NCBI GenBank assembly: GCA_003242505.1
Contig: QGUP01000151.1
Coordinates: forward strand, 1-5,573
Direction: 5' to 3'
From: Bacillota bacterium
GTDB lineage: Bacteria; Bacillota; Sulfobacillia; Symbiobacteriales; ZC4RG38
Length of the DNA: 5,573 nt
The position numbers and the translations under genes are program-made. Numbering within the stretch: the first letter of the stretch is position 1; each line of letters starts with the position of its first letter. The notes under the pieces were generated by a model. The model was not told the origin of the DNA and searched no databases. It was given only the letters and a program-made list of their open reading frames with translations. Positions 1-5,099 of this stretch are shown here, piece after piece.

Positions 1-212
1 AGGTTTGGCCACACCGGCCCGGGCACCGCCAGAAAGACCACTGCGCACCCCCGAACCGCACTGAGGGTGTCGGCGGCAATCCCGCCCACCTCGTCGGCCA
101 GTTCGACGGCAGAGGCGCGCCGGCGGCTGATGATCACCTTGCGGACGTTGCCGGGGAGGCGGTTGGCCAGGAGCGAGCCCATCCGGCCCGCACCGATGAT
201 TGCGACCTTCAT
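1..212 (-). CDS. NADP-binding Rossmann-fold oxidoreductase, N-terminal fragment (P5C reductase / F420-NADP reductase-like)
   Basis: Only the first 70 codons are present; the gene runs off the left edge. The product begins MKVAIIGAGRMG, a classic beta-alpha-beta nucleotide-binding start with the glycine motif G7-A-G9-R-M-G12. The second strand ends in IISRRRAS (27-34). The arginines at 30-32 are where NADP-preferring enzymes bind the 2'-phosphate, so I infer NADP(H). A further strand, VVFLAVP (58-64), matches the 'VVFLAVKP'-type strand of pyrroline-5-carboxylate reductases and F420-dependent NADP reductases, but Pro-Gly replaces the usual Lys-Pro. The start is firm: the Rossmann strand begins at residue 2, and an AAGGGAG ribosome binding site lies at 221-227, 8 bases upstream. 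The gene is divergent from dps. The catalytic domain is missing, so proC, ComER-like, ketopantoate-reductase-like or prephenate-dehydrogenase-like identities cannot be separated. The fold is secure, the substrate unknown. Confidence 0.8.
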   Translation of the reverse strand, partial: MKVAIIGAGRMGSLLANRLPGNVRKVIISRRRASAVELADEVGGIAADTLSAVRGCAVVFLAVPGPVWPN

Positions 213-359
213 CCCCTCCACTCCCTTCCGTGTACGGACGCCGGCGCCCCTTGGCAGGGCACCCCCAACAGGGTACCCATCGATTCCCTGGACCAAACAT
301 ACGCCAGGCCCGCAGACAGGGGGACTGGGGAGAAGGCCTCGCCTGTGATTATAACAGGA

Positions 360-385
360 GTCCGCAGGGTGCGTCCGCAGGATGC
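360..385. repeat. Tandem 13-bp direct repeat in the dps leader
   Basis: GTCCGCAGGGTGC (360-372) is followed immediately by GTCCGCAGGATGC (373-385), identical at 12 of 13 positions. It begins 5 bases downstream of the TATAAC candidate -10, where a repressor or dimeric regulator site would sit. The match is directly visible; a regulatory role is inference. Confidence 0.6.
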
Positions 386-483
386 GGCGGTGGATCGGTC
401 GCAGCGCCGGCGGGATATCGGGTGTAGGGCCGGCGGGATCGCCCCACACGATCCCCCGGGACCGTTCCGCCATGACCCACAGG

Positions 484-490
484 AAGGGAG
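484..490 (+). promoter_or_regulatory. Ribosome binding site that decides the GTG start of dps
   Basis: AAGGGAG lies 8 bases upstream of GTG 499, inside the longer purine run at 481-497. The same AAGGGAG element at the same 8-base spacing precedes the divergent oxidoreductase gene. Neither upstream in-frame ATG (382, 472) has a comparable site. Confidence 0.7.
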
Positions 491-498
491 AGAGAGGC

Positions 499-1248
499 GT
501 GCAGCATCCCGGATCGCCGTCCCCCCAGGCGCCCAACCCGGACCTGGGGGCAGCGGTATCCAGCCTGCGGAACTTCGCCGGGGAGTTCAACCTGGACAAG
601 TCCGGCTTTGACCCCACCATGCCGGGGCACAACACGGAACACAGCATGATCACCCGGCAGGCGCCCCGGACCGTCAAGGAGGTCGGGGCGGGCATCGGCC
701 TGCCCTACGAGGTGCGCCAGGAGATGGCCCTCCACCTGGACGACCACCAGTGCGCCCTGACGGTGGCCCTGCACCAGTACCACAAGCACCACTGGATGAG
801 CGAGGGGGCCGAGGGGTTCCTGAGCCTCCACGACCTGCTGGACGAGCACATCCGGGTGACCCAGCGCAACATCGACCAGGTTGGGGAGCGGGTGGCCCGG
901 CTGGGCGGGGTGCCCACCGCCCATCCGGTCACCCAGCACGAGCTCTCGTACATCAAGCACGAGGTCGAGGGCCGGTACAGCATCCGGGACTTCCTCCGGA
1001 ACGACCTGGAACACGAGCTGAAGATCCAGGAGATGCTGCGCCGGACCATCACCCGGGCCCACGAACTGCAGGACTGGGGGACCGCGGAGGTGCTCCAGGA
1101 GGTGCTGAGGGACCGGGAAGACCTGGCCTACCACCTCTACAGCGTGCTGGAGGACGACACCCTGGTCCGGGGCATGGGCCACCTCCTGGACGGCCGGGAG
1201 GACCGGGCCGGAGACCGGCCCATGAACCCCGGGAGCAAGCTGCAGTAG
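499..1248 (+). CDS. dps: Dps-family ferritin-like DNA-protection protein with long N-terminal extension
   Basis: Dps proteins form 12-subunit cytoplasmic cages that oxidise Fe(II), usually with peroxide, store the iron and often bind DNA. This 249-residue protein has the Dps ferroxidase signature: His98-Trp99, then LH with His111, then Asp126 and Glu130 in IDQVGER, followed by LGGVP (135-139). The context HKHHW..EGAE..LH resembles cyanobacterial DpsA proteins such as that of Thermosynechococcus. The later helices (about 163-220, including the AYHLYSVL segment) fit the ferritin four-helix bundle. Family members are usually 150-190 residues; here about 50 extra N-terminal residues rich in Pro, Gly and Asp, and a charged 25-residue tail, are added. 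His98 and His111 are 13 residues apart, one more than the usual 12. The GTG start is chosen for its ribosome binding site at 484-490. Extending to ATG 382 would add a low-complexity Arg/Gly/Pro segment with no family support. The gene is monocistronic, with a convergent neighbour downstream. Confidence 0.87.
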   Translation: MQHPGSPSPQAPNPDLGAAVSSLRNFAGEFNLDKSGFDPTMPGHNTEHSMITRQAPRTVKEVGAGIGLPYEVRQEMALHLDDHQCALTVALHQYHKHHWMSEGAEGFLSLHDLLDEHIRVTQRNIDQVGERVARLGGVPTAHPVTQHELSYIKHEVEGRYSIRDFLRNDLEHELKIQEMLRRTITRAHELQDWGTAEVLQEVLRDREDLAYHLYSVLEDDTLVRGMGHLLDGREDRAGDRPMNPGSKLQ

Positions 1249-1254
1249 CCCGGG

Positions 1255-1291
1255 GCCCGGGCCGCGGCAGGGGCGGGCGCCCCGCCCGGGC
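1255..1291 (+). terminator. GC-rich inverted repeat just after dps
   Basis: GCCCGGGC occurs at 1255-1262 and again at 1284-1291, and being self-complementary the copies can pair. A smaller stem, GGGGCG/CGCCCC (1270-1275 with 1278-1283), lies between them. It starts 7 bases after the dps stop. There is no T-run on the plus strand, so classical intrinsic termination is uncertain; it could instead protect the mRNA 3' end. Confidence 0.35.
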
Positions 1292-1305
1292 CGGCGGCTG
1301 GCCCG

Positions 1306-1355
1306 AAAAGCGCCGACCCCGGCGCAGGCCCGAAAAGGGCCTGCGCCGGGGTCGG
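1306..1355 (-). terminator. Strong hairpin with T4 tail, in the convergent dps/nucleotidase gap
   Basis: A perfect 19-bp stem (1313-1331 with 1337-1355) encloses a 5-base GAAAA loop. On the minus strand it is followed after 3 bases by TTTT (1306-1309), so it best fits termination of the nucleotidase transcript. The stem works in either direction and may also stop readthrough from dps, though the plus strand has no T-run after it. Confidence 0.65.
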
Positions 1356-1390
1356 ACCGCATCAGGGGGAGGACCTGACCATGGCCCCGG

Positions 1391-1422
1391 GCCCCGGGCG
1401 GCCTGGCCAGGCCGCCCGGGGC
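1391..1422. terminator. Perfect 32-bp palindrome after the nucleotidase stop
   Basis: A 16-bp arm (1391-1406) is followed with no spacer by its exact complement (1407-1422); in RNA the tip would open into a small loop. It lies 30 bases beyond the nucleotidase stop codon. Neither strand has a following T-run. With the hairpin at 1313-1355 it makes a double barrier between the convergent genes. Termination or RNA 3'-end stabilisation is inferred. Confidence 0.45.
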
Positions 1423-1452
1423 AGGGCGCCAGAGCGGTTGTTGCCGTCCCGG

Positions 1453-3069
1453 CTAGTTGCCGCCGCCCACCTTCTGGATCCGGCCCTCGATCTGGGCCGT
1501 CACCGGACCGCCCATCTGCTCCAGGTACTCCACCAGGGCGTCGAGGTCCACCGGGCCCACCACCCGGTCGGTCCCCTCGGTGAGGACGGTGAAGTTATCG
1601 CCGCCGGCGGCCAGGAAGCTGTTCACCGTGACCGTGTACCGGGCTTCCCGGTCGATGGGCCGGCCGTCGGGCAGCCGGACCTCCAGGATCCGGTCGCCCC
1701 ACGGGCGGCTCTCGTCGTAGGTGTAGGTGAGGCCGGAGATCTGGAGGAACCGGGTGCGGCCCTCCTGCCACTGCTGGTTCAGGAGCCGGTAGATCTGCTC
1801 CCCGGTGAGGGTCATCTTCACCAGGTCGTTGCCGAAGGGCTGGACGGCGTAGAGCTCACCCCAGGTGATGGGCCCCGCGTCCAGATCCGCCCGGATCCCG
1901 CCGGGGTTCATGAAGGCAAAGTCCGTGCCCATCTTCCACCGCTGGGCGTCGGCGATCAGGTTCCCCAGGGCGGACTCCCCGGCCGGGGACGCCTCCCGGG
2001 TGATGGGGGTCTCCGCCACCGCGACCTGCCGCTCCACCAACGGTGCGACCTTCTCCTGGTAACCGTCCACCAGGGCCTGCACCCCGGGATCCGGGGTCAC
2101 CTCGTCGGCCCAGGTGGTCACCACTTCGGCCGTAGCGACCAGCACGTCGCCGGTGATGGGATCCACCGTCAGGTCGACGTCGGCAAAGGCGGTGCCGTAG
2201 GAGTAAGCCTGGACGATGAGCTTGCCGTCCACCCAGCCGTCGATGTAGCTGTGGGTGTGGCCGGAGATGATGATGTCCACCTCGTCGTCCACCAGGCGGG
2301 CCAGGTCCGCCACGGGGCCGACGATCTCATCCGGAACCGCGGGGTCGTTCCCCAGGTGGGCCAGAACGACGATGGCCCTTACCCCCTGGCGCTTCAGCTC
2401 CGGCACCCAGCGGTTCACCGCCTCCGCCGGATCGAGGAACGCCAGCCCCGCCACGCCGGTGGGGGTGACGATGGTCGGCGTCTCCGGGGTCACCACGCCG
2501 ATGAATCCCAGGCGCACCCCGTTCACCGCCTTCACCACGTAGGGGGGCAGGATCGGGTCGCCGGTTTCGGCATCGACCACGTTGGCGACGGTGTACGGGA
2601 AGGCAGCACCGGGGAAGTAGCCGGTCTTCGGATGCCGGCCGCCCCGGACCAGCCGGAGCAGTTCCGCGACGCCCTCGTCGAACTCGTGGTTGCCGACGGT
2701 GCCCACGTCAAAGCCCATGTAGTTGAGGAACTCGATGGTGGGCTCGTCCTGGAGCAGGGCGGAGATCGGCGGGCTTGCCCCCACCGCATCGCCGGCGTGG
2801 ACCAGGAGCGTCCCCTGAGGCAGCAGCGCCTCCCGGGCCTTCAGGTAAGCCGCCAGCACCGGGGCGCTGCCCACCGGCCGGCCGTCCACCGTGCGGCCAG
2901 GACCCAGCTGCCCGTGGAAGTCGTTGATGGCCAGGATCTGCACCGGCACGGGCCGGACCGCCTGGGACCCGACGGCACCGCCGGAGATGGCTACCGCCGG
3001 GGTTACCGCCCCGAGAATCAAGAGGCTCAGGGCCGCCAGCGACCCCCAGACCCGCCACCGCTTCGACAT
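1453..3069 (-). CDS. Secreted bifunctional 5'-nucleotidase / 2',3'-cyclic phosphodiesterase
   Basis: This exported metallophosphoesterase of the UshA/YfkN/CD73 family (538 residues) removes phosphate from nucleotides outside the membrane, for purine or phosphate salvage. Residues 1-27 form a signal peptide: basic MSKRWR, a hydrophobic core, then a TPAVA cleavage site. The N-terminal metal-binding domain has D50 and H52 (NDFHGQ), D94 (HAGDAVGAS), N127-H128 (GNHEFD), H238 (LAHLG), and H271 and H273 (SGHTH), the full two-metal set. The C-terminal substrate-binding domain, from about residue 348, has NPGGIRADL (388-396), QPFGND (410-415) and AAGGDNF (487-493), whose Phe probably stacks on the base. 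There is no LPXTG signal or C-terminal membrane segment, so the enzyme is probably released or held loosely in the envelope. The start at 3069 is set by the signal peptide and an ideal ribosome binding site. It is separated from bshC upstream by terminators and is probably transcribed alone. The family is certain; the preferred nucleotide is not. Confidence 0.95.
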   Translation of the reverse strand: MSKRWRVWGSLAALSLLILGAVTPAVAISGGAVGSQAVRPVPVQILAINDFHGQLGPGRTVDGRPVGSAPVLAAYLKAREALLPQGTLLVHAGDAVGASPPISALLQDEPTIEFLNYMGFDVGTVGNHEFDEGVAELLRLVRGGRHPKTGYFPGAAFPYTVANVVDAETGDPILPPYVVKAVNGVRLGFIGVVTPETPTIVTPTGVAGLAFLDPAEAVNRWVPELKRQGVRAIVVLAHLGNDPAVPDEIVGPVADLARLVDDEVDIIISGHTHSYIDGWVDGKLIVQAYSYGTAFADVDLTVDPITGDVLVATAEVVTTWADEVTPDPGVQALVDGYQEKVAPLVERQVAVAETPITREASPAGESALGNLIADAQRWKMGTDFAFMNPGGIRADLDAGPITWGELYAVQPFGNDLVKMTLTGEQIYRLLNQQWQEGRTRFLQISGLTYTYDESRPWGDRILEVRLPDGRPIDREARYTVTVNSFLAAGGDNFTVLTEGTDRVVGPVDLDALVEYLEQMGGPVTAQIEGRIQKVGGGN

Positions 3070-3075
3070 CGCAAT

Positions 3076-3083
3076 CCCTCCTT
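3076..3083 (-). promoter_or_regulatory. Near-perfect ribosome binding site of the nucleotidase gene
   Basis: AAGGAGGG lies 6 bases upstream of ATG 3069, a near-ideal Shine-Dalgarno match. It fixes this start over the in-frame extension upstream, which would bury the signal peptide inside the protein. Confidence 0.9.
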
Positions 3084-3270
3084 GTCCGGTGATGCATGCT
3101 GCAGGGACTTGGCGGATGCTGCTCGGTTCGGCGCCGGAGCCGCGGTCGCCAGGGCTCCGCGGCGTGCTCCCGCAGGGCTCAGCGGCTCGCCCCCGGCTGC
3201 CTGCCATTGCCTGATATACGCACCTTGTCCAGCGATTCCCTCTTGAGAATCGATATTCTTCCTGTAAACA
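3084..3270 (-). promoter_or_regulatory. Leader and probable promoter of the nucleotidase gene
   Basis: Two parts can be seen. An AT-rich island at 3205-3270 stands out from the GC-rich surroundings. It contains TTTACA (minus strand, 3263-3268) as a possible -35, an AGAAT/ATTCT inverted repeat (3246-3259), an overlapping GATTC/GAATC inverted repeat (3234-3251) and a TATATC element (minus strand, 3213-3218). No -35/-10 pair has both good sequence and good spacing, so the promoter is not pinned down. Between it and the ribosome binding site is a GC-rich stretch with a 7-bp stem (3135-3141 with 3153-3159) and GAGCCCTG repeated at 3150-3157 and 3173-3180 on the minus strand. I recognise no riboswitch class. 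No gene was found in this part of the 380-base gap. Confidence 0.4.
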
Positions 3271-3334
3271 GCAGCCGGCCCCAACCGGCAGGGCGGATCC
3301 GCCCGGGCGGCGCCGGGCCGGGGCCTGAGGCGCG

Positions 3335-3358
3335 AAAAGCGGCACCGGGCTGGGGCCG
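3335..3358 (-). terminator. Second terminator-like hairpin after bshC, with T4 tail
   Basis: On the minus strand, CGGC-CC pairs with GG-GCCG around a 5-base loop (3340-3346 with 3352-3358, one internal mismatch). One base later comes TTTT (3335-3338). The arrangement is that of an intrinsic terminator and follows the hairpin at 3368-3398, giving tandem terminators for the selA-bshC transcript. Confidence 0.55.
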
Positions 3359-3367
3359 AAGGCGCAA

Positions 3368-3398
3368 GAAGCGGCCCCGGTACTCCCGGGGCCGCTTC
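3368..3398 (-). terminator. Terminator hairpin downstream of bshC
   Basis: A perfect 13-bp stem (3368-3380 with 3386-3398) encloses the 5-base loop at 3381-3385. On the minus strand the stem ends in CTTC and is followed by TTG, a short U-rich end. It lies 51 bases past the bshC stop codon, a normal place for the end of the selA-bshC transcript. Confidence 0.7.
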
Positions 3399-3449
3399 GA
3401 TTCGCTACAGGCACCGGTTCGCTGCGGACGCCGATTCCCGGCAGGCGTC

Positions 3450-5099
3450 TCAGCCCAGGTAGACCAGCAGGTGGGAGGCCCCGCCGGCCTCCGCTGGCAG
3501 GGGCAGGCTCGCCGCCAGCCGCTCCGGCAGGTCCGGGCCGTACTTGGCCAGGTAGTAGATGACCGTGTGGACCCGCTCCTGGAGTTCGCCCCCGGGGAGC
3601 AGGCACTGGGCCGTCCGGTCGAGCTGCCGGATGATCACCTGGTGCCGCTGCCGGTGGGCCTGCCAGGCCTTCTCCCGCAGGATCTGAATCTGCCGCAGGA
3701 TCTGCCGGCGGTTCTCCTGCCCCACCTGGATGAGGTCGGGGTCGAGCTGCTGGATGGTCTCCAGCACCCGCTGGTGCCGCTCCTCCACCTCGGCCTGGAA
3801 CCGGTCGAAGAGCTCATCCAGACCGATGGCGTCCAGTTCCTCCAGGAGCCGCTGCCGGTGCTGGGCGAGGTCCCCCCGGAAGACCTCCTCGGGGGAGAGG
3901 GAGAGCTTCTCCATATACCGGGCGATGGGGGGCTCCACCAGGGTGGCGCTGGTCCGGGGGTAGACCACCGGCAGTTCCATCCCGAAGACCCGGAAGACCT
4001 CCGGCAACTGCCCCCAGTACTGGATCTCCCCGGGCCCGGCCACCAGGGCCAGGTCCGGCAGGAGCCAGCCCTGGGCCACCGCGCGGGTGACCACGTTGGT
4101 GCTGAACTGCTCCGGGGCTGCGGCGGCGAGGTCGAGCCGGTCATGGAGGGACCAGCGCATCTCCGGATGGTCCCGGACCCAGACCGCCTCCCCGTCCCCG
4201 GCCAGGGGCATCCGCTGGCCGTCCACGTAGTGGAAGAGGTTGACGTCCCCGGCCTTGTAGTCGAGGGTCGGAGCGTAGCCTGCGGCCTTCCAGGCCTCGA
4301 TCCCCGCGGCCAGGGCGGCGTCCACCTCCCGGCTCCGCCGGAGGACCTCCTGGAAGAAGGGGGCCTCCAGCCGGCGGATCCCGGGCCACATGGGGTTGAG
4401 GAACACCAGCCCGCTCTCCCGGAAGAGCCGGGCCATCAGCCGGGCGAACCAGTCGGCCAGGTTGCCGGCCTGATGGGCATCCTCCCGGAGCGCTTCCAGG
4501 AGGGGGCCCCGGAACTCCGTCGGGGGCAGGGCCTCCTCCAGGGCCCCGAGGAACTCCGCCACCGCCTCGCCCGCGGGCAGGTGGCCCACGGAGACCCGGC
4601 CCGGGGGAGCGCCCCCCAGGGTGAGCCGCACCGGGCCCTCCCGGCCGGGGAACTCCACCCGCGCGATCTCGGCAAAGTCGTGGTCCTCCCCGGCCACCCA
4701 GAAGACCGGGATCACCGGCACCCCCAGGGCCTCGGACTGCTGCCGGGCGAGCTGAATGGCGGTGATGGCCTTGTAGAGGGTGAAGAGCGGGCCGCCCCCC
4801 ACCCCCGCCTGCTGGCCCGTAACCACCGCCAGGGCCTCGGGCTCGGCGAGGCGTTCGGCATTCCGGAGGGCCGCCGGCCCGGCGCCGATGTGCCGGTTGT
4901 ACTCGACGAGGGCCGCACTGAGGGCCCGGCGATCGCCCCGGTAGTGCTCCTGCAGGTACCGCTGCCGGGCCCGGAAACTGGAGGGGTCGAAGGGATCGTA
5001 GGTCAACCGCTGGCGGATGGGCCCTGTCCGGCGCAGAAAGTCCAGCACCGCAGGGGAGGTGCTGAGCGCCACTCCTTCCAGTTTCTCAACCCGCATCAT
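3450..5099 (-). CDS. bshC: Bacillithiol biosynthesis cysteine-adding enzyme BshC
   Basis: BshC performs the last step of bacillithiol synthesis, adding cysteine to glucosaminyl-malate in the cytoplasm. The 549-residue length matches the family (about 540 in Bacillus subtilis). Family motifs in order are VVTGQQAG (92-99) with GPLFTLYKAITAIQLA (103-118), VIPVFWVAGEDHDFAEI (129-145), LVFLNP (231-236), STNVVTRAVAQ (333-343), LVAGPGEIQYWG (352-363) and YYLAKYGPDLPERL (515-528). Residues about 400-495 are Glu/Arg/Gln-rich and helical, fitting the coiled coil by which BshC dimerises. The start codon overlaps the end of selA by 14 bases, and a GAGGAG ribosome binding site (5104-5109) lies inside selA. 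Two ATGs are adjacent. The first (5099) has a 4-base spacing and the second (5096) a 7-base spacing, so the true start may be 5096. bshA and bshB are not in the window. Tandem hairpins follow the gene. Confidence 0.96.
   Translation of the reverse strand: MMRVEKLEGVALSTSPAVLDFLRRTGPIRQRLTYDPFDPSSFRARQRYLQEHYRGDRRALSAALVEYNRHIGAGPAALRNAERLAEPEALAVVTGQQAGVGGGPLFTLYKAITAIQLARQQSEALGVPVIPVFWVAGEDHDFAEIARVEFPGREGPVRLTLGGAPPGRVSVGHLPAGEAVAEFLGALEEALPPTEFRGPLLEALREDAHQAGNLADWFARLMARLFRESGLVFLNPMWPGIRRLEAPFFQEVLRRSREVDAALAAGIEAWKAAGYAPTLDYKAGDVNLFHYVDGQRMPLAGDGEAVWVRDHPEMRWSLHDRLDLAAAAPEQFSTNVVTRAVAQGWLLPDLALVAGPGEIQYWGQLPEVFRVFGMELPVVYPRTSATLVEPPIARYMEKLSLSPEEVFRGDLAQHRQRLLEELDAIGLDELFDRFQAEVEERHQRVLETIQQLDPDLIQVGQENRRQILRQIQILREKAWQAHRQRHQVIIRQLDRTAQCLLPGGELQERVHTVIYYLAKYGPDLPERLAASLPLPAEAGGASHLLVYLG

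Larger units (their letters stand above)
213..498. promoter_or_regulatory. Divergent promoter region between the oxidoreductase and dps
   Basis: This 286-base spacer must carry promoters for both divergent genes. The only clearly AT-rich spot is GATTATAAC at 347-355. Read on the minus strand it gives a perfect -10, TATAAT (348-353), with a weak -35 (CGGACG, 372-377, 18-base spacer) directed at the oxidoreductase. Read on the plus strand it gives TATAAC (350-355) directed at dps, with no recognisable -35. A second plus-strand candidate is TTGGCA (251-256), 17 bases, then TACCCA (274-279), whose -10 is poor. Short direct repeats lie just downstream on the dps side (360-385 and 406-439). No convincing PerR or Fur operator was found. 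Promoter positions are inferred from consensus matching only. Confidence 0.45.

Noticed and set aside
345..358. PerR box upstream of dps
   Set aside because: Only a lone TTATAA palindrome is present; the second half of the TTATAAT-N-ATTATAA operator is missing.
382..498. Earlier dps starts at ATG 382 or ATG 472
   Set aside because: Neither has a good ribosome binding site, and the added residues are Arg/Gly/Pro-rich without family similarity. GTG 499 has AAGGGAG at ideal spacing.
349..1362. Open frame of 337 codons on the minus strand, opposite dps
   Set aside because: It shadows the dps coding strand, with repetitive Pro/Gly/Val/Leu sequence and no recognisable fold, while dps carries the full ferroxidase signature.
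3118..3189. c-di-AMP (ydaO-type) riboswitch before the nucleotidase gene
   Set aside because: CGCTGAGCC and CCGAACCGAGCAGC on the minus strand faintly recall the family's conserved ends, but the central GGGGTGAAT and GTAGGG-like elements are missing. A covariance search against the ydaO-yuaA family would settle it.
1381..3246. Open frame of 621 codons on the plus strand, opposite the nucleotidase
   Set aside because: It is antisense to a gene with complete catalytic motifs and a signal peptide, its composition is low-complexity (Val/His/Gly/Pro), and no ribosome binding site or domain supports it.
3070..3606. 179-residue upstream extension of the nucleotidase reading frame
   Set aside because: It would place the signal peptide in the middle of the protein, run across the bshC terminators and into the 3' end of bshC, and ignore the near-perfect ribosome binding site at 3076-3083.
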